Source: Streptomyces sp. CB03234
GTDB lineage: Bacteria; Actinomycetota; Actinomycetes; Streptomycetales; Streptomycetaceae
Direction: 5' to 3'
NCBI RefSeq assembly: GCF_001905885.1
Contig: NZ_LIYH01000009.1
Location: 248,001 to 312,000, forward strand
DNA length: 64,000 bases
The notes under the pieces were generated by a model that saw only the letters and a list, made by a program, of their open reading frames with translations, was not told the DNA's origin and ran no database searches. The position numbers and the translations under genes are program-made. Shown one piece after another: positions 32,216 to 40,227 of the stretch; position 1 is the stretch's first letter; each line of letters opens with the position of its first letter.

Positions 32216-33439
32216 ATGACCACACAGGCCGTCACGTCCGGACCGGAAGCCGGTGCTCCGGTGTTCCCGTACAAGCGCAAGTGCCCGTTCTCCCAGCCCG
32301 AGGAGTACGGGCCGATGATGGAGAAGGCCGCGATATCCAAGGTCAAGCTGATCACCGGCATCGAGGTCTGGGCGGTGACCGGGTACGAGAACATCCGTCA
32401 GCTGCTGATGGACCCGAGGATCAGCTCCTCGCGCAAGCACGAGAACTTCCCCTTCTACTTCCAGGCGCCGCCGGAGTTCCGCACCGAGACCTCCTTCATC
32501 GGGTACGACGCGCCCGAGCACACCACCACCCGCCGCAAGGCCGCGGTCACCTTCACCAACCGCCGGGTGCAGCGGCTGCGCGAGAACATCGCCAAGAACG
32601 TGGACGAGCGGCTCGACGCGCTGATCGCCGCCGGCTCCCCGGCCGACCTGCACGCGATCGTCTCGCTGCCGGTCCCGATGACCCTCATCTGCGAACTGCT
32701 CGGCGTCCCCTACGAGGACCACGCCTTCTTCGCCGAGCACGGCACCAACCTGCTGGGCGGGCACAGCTCGGCCGAGCAGCGCCAGGCGGCCATGGTGGAG
32801 GTCGGCGCGTACCTGGAGAAGCTCGTCGACCTCAAGGAGCGCGAGCCCGCCGACGACCTGATCAGCCGGGCGATCGTCGCCTACAAGGAGTCCGGCGAGG
32901 AGTACACCAGGCGGGACCTGGTCAACCTCTGCCGGCTGCTGATGAACGGCGGCCACGAGACCACCGCCAACATGATCTCGCTGTGCACCATGGCCCTGCT
33001 GCGCAACCCGGAGCAGCTGGAGCAGCTCAAGGCCGATCCCGAGCTGATCGGCCCGGCCATCGAGGAGCTGGTCCGCTACATCACCATCGGTGACCTGGCC
33101 ATCCCCCGGGTCGCGCTGGAGGACATCGAGATCGACGGTGTGACCATCAAGAAGGGTGACGGCATCCTCTGCTTGAGCCTGACCGCCAACCGCGATCCGA
33201 AGGTCTTCGACCGCCCCGACGAGCTGATCCTCTCCCGGGGCACCCGCCGCCACCTCGGCTTCGGTCACGGCGCGCACTACTGCATCGGCGCCGACCTGGC
33301 CCGCGTGGAGCTGGAGATCGCCATCACCAAGATCTTCGAGCGGCTGCCCAACCTCCAGCTGGCGGTGCCCTTCGAGGACATCAGGACCAAGGAGGGCTCG
33401 GTCGTCTACGGCGTGTGGGCGCTGCCCGTCACGTGGTGA
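32216..33439 (+). CDS. Cytochrome P450
   Basis: 407 residues. Heme Cys in LGFGHGAHYCIGADLARVELE; I-helix LLMNGGHETTANMIS; ExxR EELVRYITI. The ATG at 32216 follows GAGGAGGG. First gene of a three-gene operon with the AMACR-like and KSIII-like proteins (34- and 6-bp gaps). Electron partners may be the 2Fe-2S ferredoxin and reductase at 37346-38958. Probably a late oxidation of the polyketide or of the acyl unit handled by its neighbours. Confidence 0.95.
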   Translation: MTTQAVTSGPEAGAPVFPYKRKCPFSQPEEYGPMMEKAAISKVKLITGIEVWAVTGYENIRQLLMDPRISSSRKHENFPFYFQAPPEFRTETSFIGYDAPEHTTTRRKAAVTFTNRRVQRLRENIAKNVDERLDALIAAGSPADLHAIVSLPVPMTLICELLGVPYEDHAFFAEHGTNLLGGHSSAEQRQAAMVEVGAYLEKLVDLKEREPADDLISRAIVAYKESGEEYTRRDLVNLCRLLMNGGHETTANMISLCTMALLRNPEQLEQLKADPELIGPAIEELVRYITIGDLAIPRVALEDIEIDGVTIKKGDGILCLSLTANRDPKVFDRPDELILSRGTRRHLGFGHGAHYCIGADLARVELEIAITKIFERLPNLQLAVPFEDIRTKEGSVVYGVWALPVTW

Positions 33440-33473
33440 TCGCCGCCTGCGGGGCAAGGGAGAGGAGAGGCCC

Positions 33474-34631
33474 ATGGGGGGCCCGCTGCGAGGAGTGCGC
33501 GTCGTCGAGCTGACCGGCATCGGCCCCGCGCCGTTCGCCTGCATGTTCCTGGCGGACCTCGGCGCGGACGTGGTGCGGGTGGACCGGACGGACGGCGTAC
33601 GGCCGTACGCCGACGAGCACCGGGTGTTCGACCGGGGGCGCCGCTCGGTGGCGCTGGACCTGAAGGACCGGCGCGGGGTGGATGCCCTGCTGCGGCTCAC
33701 GGCTCGCGCCGACGTCCTGGTGGAGGGCTACCGGCCGGGGGTCGCCGAGCGCCTGGGCATCGGCCCGGAGGACTGCCGGGCCGACAATCCCGGCCTGGTC
33801 TACGCCCGGATGACCGGCTGGGGGCAGGACGGGCCGCTGGCCCAGGCTCCCGGCCACGACATCAACTACCTCGCCCTGTCAGGCGGGCTCGCCGCCATCG
33901 GGCGCGGTGAAGGGCCGCCCGCCGTCCCGCTCAATGTGATCGGGGACTTCGCCGGCGGTGGTCTGCTGCTCGTCGCCGGTGTGCTCGCCGCACTGCTGGA
34001 GCGGGGCCGTTCCGGGCGCGGTCAGGTGGTGGACGCGGCCATCACGGACGGCACCGCCGCGCTGTTCGGGATGCTGATGTCGATGACGGCGTCGGGCAAC
34101 TGGCGTCCCCGGCTCGCCGCCAACCTGCTCGACGGCGGGGCACCGTACTACGACGTCTACACCTGCGCCGACGGGCGGTACATGGCCGTCGGTGCCATGG
34201 AGGAGCCCTTCTACCGCGAGCTGCTCGCCGGTCTCGGGCTGGCCCCCGAGTCGCTGCCCGACCGTGCCGACGCGGCCAACTGGCCGGCGCTGCGGGCGCT
34301 GTTCGCCGAGCGGTTCGCCGGCCGTACGCGGGACGAGTGGACCGCGCTGTTCGAGGGGACGCAGGCGTGTGCGACGCCCGTCCTGGACGTCACCGAGGCC
34401 GCCGCGCACCCGCACCACCGGGAGCGCGGCACCTATGTGACCGGGGACGGCGAACTCCAGCCGGCCCCCGCCCCACGGTTCTCCGCGACCCCGCCACGGC
34501 TCCCGGACCCCGCCCCACGGCCCGGCGGGCACACGGAGGAGGTCCTGTTCGAGTGCGGGCTGACGCCCGCCGACGTCAGACAGCTGATCGCGGACGGGGT
34601 GGCCATGAGCCCCGCGACGACCACGAGGTGA
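33474..34631 (+). CDS. Alpha-methylacyl-CoA racemase-like (CaiB/BaiF family III) protein
   Basis: 385 residues. The family opening is VRVVELTGIGPAPFACMFLADLGADVVRVDR. The racemase pair appears as His/Asp in PGHDINYLALSG and Asp in NVIGDFAGGG, the residues that in AMACR/MCR shuttle the alpha proton. That favours 2-methylacyl-CoA epimerisation over CoA transfer. Its genes on both sides (P450, KSIII acyltransferase) suggest that a chiral 2-methyl-branched acyl-CoA is prepared for attachment. The C-terminal Pro-rich stretch is unusual. Confidence 0.82.
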   Translation: MGGPLRGVRVVELTGIGPAPFACMFLADLGADVVRVDRTDGVRPYADEHRVFDRGRRSVALDLKDRRGVDALLRLTARADVLVEGYRPGVAERLGIGPEDCRADNPGLVYARMTGWGQDGPLAQAPGHDINYLALSGGLAAIGRGEGPPAVPLNVIGDFAGGGLLLVAGVLAALLERGRSGRGQVVDAAITDGTAALFGMLMSMTASGNWRPRLAANLLDGGAPYYDVYTCADGRYMAVGAMEEPFYRELLAGLGLAPESLPDRADAANWPALRALFAERFAGRTRDEWTALFEGTQACATPVLDVTEAAAHPHHRERGTYVTGDGELQPAPAPRFSATPPRLPDPAPRPGGHTEEVLFECGLTPADVRQLIADGVAMSPATTTR

Positions 34632-34637
34632 GCACCG

Positions 34638-35666
34638 GTGAAACTGGACGACATCTACCTACGGGCCACCGGCGTGCGCTTCCCCGCTCTGCTGCCGGTG
34701 GCCGACGCCATCGCCTCCGGTGCGTGCACGCCCCAGCTCGTGGCCCGTACGGACGTGGAGTCGGTCTCGGTCTCACTGGGCGAGTCCGCCGCCGAGATGG
34801 GCGTGGCCGCGGCGCGCAGCGCGCTGGCACGCGCCGGGTCCACCGGGGCCGAGGTCGGCCTGATCCTGCACGCCGACACCTACCACCAGGGGCACGACGC
34901 CTGGCCCGTCGCCTCGTACATCCAGCGGGAGACGCTCGGCAACACCTGCCCGGCCATCGAGATCAAGCAGATGTCCAACGGTGGCATCGCCATGCTGGAC
35001 CTGGCCGCCGCGTATCTGAAGGGCCTGCCACGGGCCGGCGACGCGCTGCTGAGCACCGCCGACCGCTACTGCCTGCCCGGCTTCGACCGCTGGCGGACCG
35101 ACCCCGGAACCCCCTACGCCGATTCCGGCACGGCTGTGGTGCTGTCCCGGCGCGGCGGCTTCGCCCGGGTGCTGTCGCTGGCGATGTACTCCGACTCGGC
35201 GCTGGAGCCGATGCACCGGGGCGACGACCCGTTCGGGGACGCGCCGTTCGCGAACCGGATGCCGGTGGACTTCGAGGCCGCCAAGCGGTCGTTCATGAAG
35301 GAGTTCGGCCTCTCCTTCGCCATCAGCCGGGCCAATGCCGGCCAGCAGGTGGTGGTCAAGGAGGCCCTCGCCGACGCCGGGCTGGAACTGCCGGACGCGG
35401 ACTGGGTGCTGCTGCCGCACTTCGGGCGCCGCAGGCTCAACTCCATCTACTTCGAGCAGTTCGGCATCGACCCGGCGAAGACGACCTGGGAGTTCAGCCG
35501 TACGGTCGGACACCTGGGCGCGGGCGACCAGTTCGGCAGCCTGGACCACCTGGTGGTCTCCGGCCGGGCCAGGCCGGGCGACCGGGTGGTGCTGGTGGGG
35601 GTGGGCGGCGGCTACAGCTGGGGCGCCGCGGTGCTGGAGATCCTGGACGTCCCCCGCTGGGACTAG
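34638..35666 (+). CDS. KSIII-like acyltransferase (DpsC/CerJ type) with Ser for the active-site Cys
   Basis: 342 residues, GTG start 6 bp after the upstream stop. Thiolase fold of the FabH class. The nucleophile position reads KQMSNGG, so Ser113 replaces the usual Cys. His261 in LLPHFGRRRLN is kept. The usual Asn region reads GHLGAGDQFG, with Asp297, as recalled for CerJ-type O-acyltransferases. DpsC of the daunorubicin pathway also uses Ser. It may select a starter acyl-CoA, or move an acyl group to a sugar or aglycone hydroxyl. It follows the AMACR-like gene, whose product is its likely acyl donor. Confidence 0.85.
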   Translation: MKLDDIYLRATGVRFPALLPVADAIASGACTPQLVARTDVESVSVSLGESAAEMGVAAARSALARAGSTGAEVGLILHADTYHQGHDAWPVASYIQRETLGNTCPAIEIKQMSNGGIAMLDLAAAYLKGLPRAGDALLSTADRYCLPGFDRWRTDPGTPYADSGTAVVLSRRGGFARVLSLAMYSDSALEPMHRGDDPFGDAPFANRMPVDFEAAKRSFMKEFGLSFAISRANAGQQVVVKEALADAGLELPDADWVLLPHFGRRRLNSIYFEQFGIDPAKTTWEFSRTVGHLGAGDQFGSLDHLVVSGRARPGDRVVLVGVGGGYSWGAAVLEILDVPRWD

Positions 35667-35685
35667 CAGCGGCACGTCGGCGGCG

Positions 35686-35731
35686 GTACGCGGAAGGGGC
35701 CGGTCACGGGCGACCGGCCCCTTCCGCGTAC
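35686..35731. terminator. Bidirectional terminator after the KSIII-like gene
   Basis: Perfect 20-bp stem (35686-35705 with 35712-35731), 6-nt loop, between convergent stops. Confidence 0.88.
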
Positions 35732-35740
35732 CCGTACGGC

Positions 35741-37162
35741 TCAGTCCTCCGGGATCGCCGGGGCGGGATGGGCGCCCGGCACGCTCACCCGGGCCGGCGG
35801 GAGGACCCCGTCCACCAGGTAGCCCTCGACGTACGCCTCCAGCTGGGGGTTGGCGCCGCTGAGCACGTAGACCTCGTGGTCACCGGAGTCCTCCACCGTG
35901 ATCAGGTGGTGGCCGAGCAGCTCGGCCATGGCGACCCCGCCCTCGTGGTCGTCCAGCGGGTCGCCGTCGGCCTGCACGATCAGGCCCACCGGGTAGCCGT
36001 CCCGGGCCGGGACGGTCGGCGGCTCGGGGGACTCGAAGGTACGGAAGGCACCCACCCAGGGCGCCGCGCGCAGCACGCCGTGGCCGAACGGGTATTTCTC
36101 CCGGCATTTACGCATGTCCGCGTAGTACGTCTCCAGGTCGGCCGGCCACTCGGTCTCCAGCGTGACCGCCTCCAGCACGCTCTGGCGCACCTGCTCGTTG
36201 GCCCGCGCGCCCCAGCCGCCGGTGCTGTGCCGGGCCAGCAGGGTGCCCGCCCGCTCGGCGTCGCCCTGACCCGTCGCGGCCAGCAGCCCGCCGACCAGCA
36301 GGCCCAGCTTCTCCCACGCCGAGCGGTCGGTGGCCAGGCTGCCCACGGTGCCGTCGAAGGAGGTGCGGGCGTGCGTGCCGTGCGGCTGGGCTTCGAGCCG
36401 GGCGGCGACCCGCTCCACGGCCGCGAAGACCTCGTGCGCCGTGGTGCCCAGGCCGAAGTGGCCGTCGCGGCGGGCGGTCCACTCCGACCACCGGTCCACA
36501 TTGGCGCGGACCGCGGCGGCCTGGGCCAGGAACTGCCGGCGCCAGGTCCAGCCGGGGTGCACGCACGAGTCGAGGACGCTGCGGTCGAGGCGCGCGGGGA
36601 ACATCGTCCCGTACACCACGCCCACGTAACTGCCGTAGGCGTAGCCCAGGAAGCTGATCCGGTCCTCCCCCAGAGCCGCCCGGATGGCGTCCATGTCCCT
36701 GGCGGTGTTGCGGGTGTTGATGTGGGGGCGCAGGGTGCCGCCCGCGCGCCGGCAGCCCTGCTCCCGCTCGTACATGTCGGCGGCCATCGCCGTGAACACG
36801 TCGTCGGACGGCCGGGAGTCGAAGGGCGCGGTGGTCGGTGTGACCTCGATGCACAGCTGGGTGGAGGCGCCGGTGCCTCGGGGGTCGAAGCCGATGAGGT
36901 CGTAGACGTCGGCCAGCGGGGTGTCGTACAGCCGGCCGGGCAGGTCGCGGCCCTGGCCGCCGTCGCCTCCGGGACCGCCGCTGACGCCCAGCAGGATGCC
37001 GCGCCGGCGCACGGGGTCCTTGGCCCGCAGCCGGCTGACGGCGATCGAGACGCGCTCGCCGCCCGGGTCGGTGTAGTCGAGCGGGACGTCGAGTGTCGCG
37101 TACTCCAGGCGCTCGTCGGGCCCTGCGGCCGTCCATTCGAGCCGCTGGGTGGTCTGCAACAT
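35741..37162 (-). CDS. TAP-like alpha/beta hydrolase lacking the nucleophile serine
   Basis: 473 residues of the SlpD/SlpE-TAP-like family. Oxyanion region LLGVSGGPGGDG; GFDPRGTGAS follows. The nucleophile elbow, normally GxSxG, is GYAYG at 173-177, with Ala175 (GCC) for Ser. Acid and His positions remain (QADGDPLDD; SGDHEVY). No signal peptide or lipobox, unlike secreted relatives. Hydrolysis by the standard mechanism is unlikely; it may be a lyase, cyclase or binding protein in the pathway. ATG 37162 (RBS GGAGG) fits the SARP promoter at 37193-37235. Confidence 0.85.
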   Translation of the reverse strand: MLQTTQRLEWTAAGPDERLEYATLDVPLDYTDPGGERVSIAVSRLRAKDPVRRRGILLGVSGGPGGDGGQGRDLPGRLYDTPLADVYDLIGFDPRGTGASTQLCIEVTPTTAPFDSRPSDDVFTAMAADMYEREQGCRRAGGTLRPHINTRNTARDMDAIRAALGEDRISFLGYAYGSYVGVVYGTMFPARLDRSVLDSCVHPGWTWRRQFLAQAAAVRANVDRWSEWTARRDGHFGLGTTAHEVFAAVERVAARLEAQPHGTHARTSFDGTVGSLATDRSAWEKLGLLVGGLLAATGQGDAERAGTLLARHSTGGWGARANEQVRQSVLEAVTLETEWPADLETYYADMRKCREKYPFGHGVLRAAPWVGAFRTFESPEPPTVPARDGYPVGLIVQADGDPLDDHEGGVAMAELLGHHLITVEDSGDHEVYVLSGANPQLEAYVEGYLVDGVLPPARVSVPGAHPAPAIPED

Positions 37163-37192
37163 GGGGCCTCCGTCGGGGTCCAAGAGCGTCAT

Positions 37193-37235
37193 GTGTACGA
37201 CCCAGGGTCGGATGGCGCTCTCGAAGCGGCCTGGA
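37193..37235 (-). promoter_or_regulatory. SARP promoter of the alpha/beta hydrolase gene
   Basis: Minus strand: TCCAGGC, 4 nt, TCGAGAG, 4 nt, ATCCGAC, 8 nt, -10 GTACAC. The expected start of transcription rules out an in-frame ATG at 37192. Confidence 0.62.
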
Positions 37236-37261
37236 GCGGCGCTGCCTGGGCCCGGCCCGGT

Positions 37262-37304
37262 TCGAGAAGCCCTCCAGCACCTCCCCAGCGTCCGGCCGCA
37301 CGGT
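37262..37304 (+). promoter_or_regulatory. SARP promoter of the ferredoxin/reductase operon
   Basis: Plus strand: TCGAGAA, 4 nt, TCCAGCA, 4 nt, CCCAGCG, 8 nt (TCCGGCCG), -10 CACGGT, 42 bp before the ATG at 37346. Confidence 0.75.
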
Positions 37305-37345
37305 GGGGAGGTGGTACGGCTGCCCGACATCGCGGAGGACCTCAC

Positions 37346-37669
37346 ATGGCCAAGATCACTTACCGGCATCCGGACGGGACCGTCACGGTGCTCGAAGTCC
37401 CCAACGGCAACTCGGTGATGCGCGGCGCGGTCATCAACGGCGTCCGGGGCATCGTGGGCGAGTGCGGTGGCGGAGCCATGTGCGGGACCTGCCACGTGTA
37501 CATAGCCGAGGACTCCACGGCACCGCTCCCGCCGATGCCCGAGATCGAGCACGAGCTGCTCCACACGACCGCCTGCGAGCGGCGCGACAGCAGCCGTCTG
37601 AGCTGCCAGCTCCCGGTCACCGACGACATCGACGGCCTGGTCGTGGACATGCCGGAGCGGCAGCTGTGA
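37346..37669 (+). CDS. Adrenodoxin-type [2Fe-2S] ferredoxin
   Basis: 107 residues. Cluster ligands are C-x5-C-x2-C in GECGGGAMCGTCHVY and a distal Cys in RLSCQLPVTDDIDGLVVDMPE. Electron carrier for P450s. The stop overlaps the reductase start (GTGA), so the pair is a complete NAD(P)H-to-P450 electron chain for the two P450s in this cluster. Confidence 0.94.
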   Translation: MAKITYRHPDGTVTVLEVPNGNSVMRGAVINGVRGIVGECGGGAMCGTCHVYIAEDSTAPLPPMPEIEHELLHTTACERRDSSRLSCQLPVTDDIDGLVVDMPERQL

Positions 37670-38958
37670 GCGCCTCCGGGCCCGTGGTCGTGGTGGGCGG
37701 CGGCCAGGCCGCTTGCACGGTCGCCGCCGCGCTGCGCGAGGGCGGCTGCCGGGCCCCGGTCACCCTGGTCGCGGGCGAGGGGGTCCTCCCCTACCAGCGC
37801 CCGCCGCTGTCCAAGGACTTCCTGGGCGGGTCCGGGGGCGGCTTCGAGGACGTGGTCCTGCGTACCCGTTCGTTCTACGACGAGCAGGGCATCGACGTGA
37901 TCGCGGGCGATCCGGCGGTCGCCGTCGACCGGGCGGGGCGCGGGGTCGTGCTCGGCTCGGGCCGGCGACTGCCGTACGAGCGGCTGGTCCTGGCCCTCGG
38001 CGCGCGACCGCGGACCCTGGACGTGCCGGGGGCCGGACTGGACGGCGTCCTGACCCTGCGTACCGTCGCCGACGCCCGGGAGGTACGCCGGCGGCTGGAG
38101 CCGTGCCGGCGGCTGGTCGTCGTCGGCGCCGGGTTCATCGGCCTGGAGGTGGCCGCGGCGGCGGCCAAGCGGGGCGTGCCGGCCATGGTGGTCGAGACGC
38201 AGCCCCGGGCCATGGCGCGGGCGCTGAGCGAGACGTCCGCCGCGCACCTGGTCGCGGAACACCGGGCCCACGACACCCAGTTCCGCTTCGGCCGCCGGGT
38301 GACGGGCTTCCTGGGCGACCTGCGGGGGCGGGTGCGCGGGGTGGCGCTGGACGACGGTGTGGTGCTGCCCGCCGATCTCGTGGTCGTCGGTGTCGGCGTA
38401 CGGCCCCACACCGCTCTGGCCGAGGACGCGGGGCTGGTCACCGACGACGGGATCGTGGTCGACGCGTATCTGCGTACCAGTGATCCGGCGATCAGCGCCG
38501 TCGGGGACTGCGCCCGTCATCCGAGCGCTCCGGACGGGGGGACGGAGCGCCTGGAATCGGTGCGCCCGGAGTCGGTACGCCTGGAGTCGGTACGCCTGGA
38601 GTCGGTGCAGAACGCCACCGACACGGCCCGGGCCGTCGCCGCCGACATCTGCGGGAACCCGGTGCCGTACCGGGCCGTTCCCCGGTTCTGGACCACGCAG
38701 CACACCGCCAGTGTGCAGATCGCCGGACTGACGGCCGGGTACGAGGAGACGGTGGTCACAGGCGCCCTGGCGGCCGGGCGGTTCTCCGTGCTGTGCTTCG
38801 GCGGGGGCCGGCTGCTGGGGGTGGAGTCGGTGAACCGGCCCGCCGACCACATGGCGGCCCGCAGGCTGCTGGCGACGGACGCGGGGCTCACCGCGCGGGA
38901 GGCCTCGGCCGAGGGCTTCGACCTGATGGCCCGGTCCCGGACGGCGGCCATGGTCTGA
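37666..38958 (+). CDS. NAD(P)H:ferredoxin reductase (putidaredoxin reductase-like)
   Basis: 430-residue FAD flavoprotein: N-terminal GGGQAACTVAAALRE, PPLSKDFLGG, central NAD-binding VVVGAGFIGLEVAAAAAKRG and DPAISAVGDCARHP. Just after this motif is a 15-bp minisatellite (38551-38610) coding four ESV repeats where relatives usually have one. C-terminal domain as in putidaredoxin/terpredoxin reductases. Reduces the co-encoded ferredoxin. Confidence 0.94.
   Translation: MSASGPVVVVGGGQAACTVAAALREGGCRAPVTLVAGEGVLPYQRPPLSKDFLGGSGGGFEDVVLRTRSFYDEQGIDVIAGDPAVAVDRAGRGVVLGSGRRLPYERLVLALGARPRTLDVPGAGLDGVLTLRTVADAREVRRRLEPCRRLVVVGAGFIGLEVAAAAAKRGVPAMVVETQPRAMARALSETSAAHLVAEHRAHDTQFRFGRRVTGFLGDLRGRVRGVALDDGVVLPADLVVVGVGVRPHTALAEDAGLVTDDGIVVDAYLRTSDPAISAVGDCARHPSAPDGGTERLESVRPESVRLESVRLESVQNATDTARAVAADICGNPVPYRAVPRFWTTQHTASVQIAGLTAGYEETVVTGALAAGRFSVLCFGGGRLLGVESVNRPADHMAARRLLATDAGLTAREASAEGFDLMARSRTAAMV
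38551..38610 (+). repeat. In-frame 15-bp minisatellite, four copies
   Basis: Unit ctggagtcggtacgc (LESVR), with single-base variants in copies 1, 2 and 4. Lies inside the ferredoxin reductase gene and keeps frame. Confidence 0.85.
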
Positions 38959-38978
38959 CGCTCCACGCGGAACACAGC

Positions 38979-39005
38979 GGGGCCGGTCCGAAGCGGACCG
39001 GCCCC
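38979..39005. terminator. Bidirectional terminator
   Basis: 12-bp stem ggggccggtccg / cggaccggcccc, 3-nt loop, followed by tt; between convergent reductase and monooxygenase genes. Confidence 0.85.
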
Positions 39006-39021
39006 TTGACGTCGCGGCACC

Positions 39022-40131
39022 CTACGCGTCGGCGAACAGGGCCTCGGAGTAGTTGCGGGCCGCCTTCGTGATGTCGAAGCGCAGCGCCACATGGCTGGTG
39101 GCCGCCGTGACGTCCCGCCAGAACCGTTGCAGCGGGCCCGACTCGGTGAGTCCGGCGGTGCCGGCCGCCCGCAGCAGACCGGTCAGCGCGTCGGCGACCA
39201 GCTCCCCGGAGAACGAGGCGTTGCGCTGGTTGCGGGCCATGAACTCGGGGGTGAACGCCCGGGCGTCGATGACCTGGGCGTTCTGTTCCACGAGGTGCCG
39301 GGCGGCGTCGATCCGGCCCGACGCGCGGACCAGTTCGACCTCGGCGGCGTCGAAGCGCTTCTTGTTCGCGAGCCCGGCCGCGGCCGCCTTCAGTGCCCCC
39401 TGGGCCGCGCCGACGGCGGGACCGATGAAGGTCAGCGCGCCGGACGCCTGGAAGGGGACGTTGTGGGTGGGCTGGGTGGACCAGCTGTTGCGGCCGGTCT
39501 CCATGTCGGCGCGGGCGAAGGACAGATGCGAGGGGACGTACGCCCCGGAGACCACCACGGTGTGGCTGCCGGTCGCCCGCATGCCCGCGCAGTCCCAGCT
39601 CTCGACCGTCTCGAACGAGCCCCGGGGGAGGGCGAAGAACCGCAGTTCCGGGGGGCCTTCGCCGGCCACCGCGCCACACAGCAGCACCCAGTCCGCGAAG
39701 TCCACACCGCTGATGTACGACCACGAGCCGCTCAGCCGCCACCCGCCGTCGGCGGCCTGCGCCCTGCCGGAGGGCACCAGGCCGGTGGCGATGAAGGCGT
39801 CGGGGCCGCCGCCCCACAGCTCCTCGTGCCCCGCCTCGGGCAGGTGGGCGGCGAAGCGCGAGGAGGCGGCCAGCAGGGAGGCGCACCAGCCGGTCGACGC
39901 GCATGCCTGGGAGACGGTGAGCACACCGCCGACCAGTTCGGTGAAGGTGCCGTCGGTGCCGCCCCAGCGGGAGGACACGAAGTGGCGGGCGAAGCCGGCC
40001 TCGCGCAGCCCCGCCACCACGTCGGGGGCGAGCCGGCGGGTGGTGTCGGCGTCGGCCGCGTGCTGGGCCGCCAGGTGGGAGAGTTTCTCGGCCACCGCCC
40101 CCAGTCCGGTGTCGAGTTCAGCAACAGGCAT
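39022..40131 (-). CDS. Two-component (group D) flavin-dependent monooxygenase
   Basis: 369 residues with the acyl-CoA dehydrogenase-like fold of ActVA-ORF5/HsaA/DszC oxygenases. Segments: LREAGFARHFVSSRWGG, SQACASTGWCASLLA and GWRLSGSWSYISGVDFADWVLLCG. Such enzymes hydroxylate aromatic rings using reduced FMN from a separate reductase. The flavin reductase at 55081-55617 is the likely partner. It is downstream of the MDR reductase in one operon (96-bp gap). Probable ring hydroxylation of the polyketide. Confidence 0.88.
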   Translation of the reverse strand: MPVAELDTGLGAVAEKLSHLAAQHAADADTTRRLAPDVVAGLREAGFARHFVSSRWGGTDGTFTELVGGVLTVSQACASTGWCASLLAASSRFAAHLPEAGHEELWGGGPDAFIATGLVPSGRAQAADGGWRLSGSWSYISGVDFADWVLLCGAVAGEGPPELRFFALPRGSFETVESWDCAGMRATGSHTVVVSGAYVPSHLSFARADMETGRNSWSTQPTHNVPFQASGALTFIGPAVGAAQGALKAAAAGLANKKRFDAAEVELVRASGRIDAARHLVEQNAQVIDARAFTPEFMARNQRNASFSGELVADALTGLLRAAGTAGLTESGPLQRFWRDVTAATSHVALRFDITKAARNYSEALFADA

Positions 40132-40227
40132 CGGTGTGTCCTCCTCGCGGGATGGGTCGTGCGGAACGTCCAGCGCCGTCGGTGCCGTACCGGGTACGGC
40201 ACCGGCGGCGCGGGCCGGGTGGGGCGT

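Noticed and set aside
34337..37669. 1110-codon open frame on the plus strand
   Set aside because: Out of frame with the AMACR and KSIII genes and antisense to the hydrolase; only its last 107 codons, the ferredoxin, are real.
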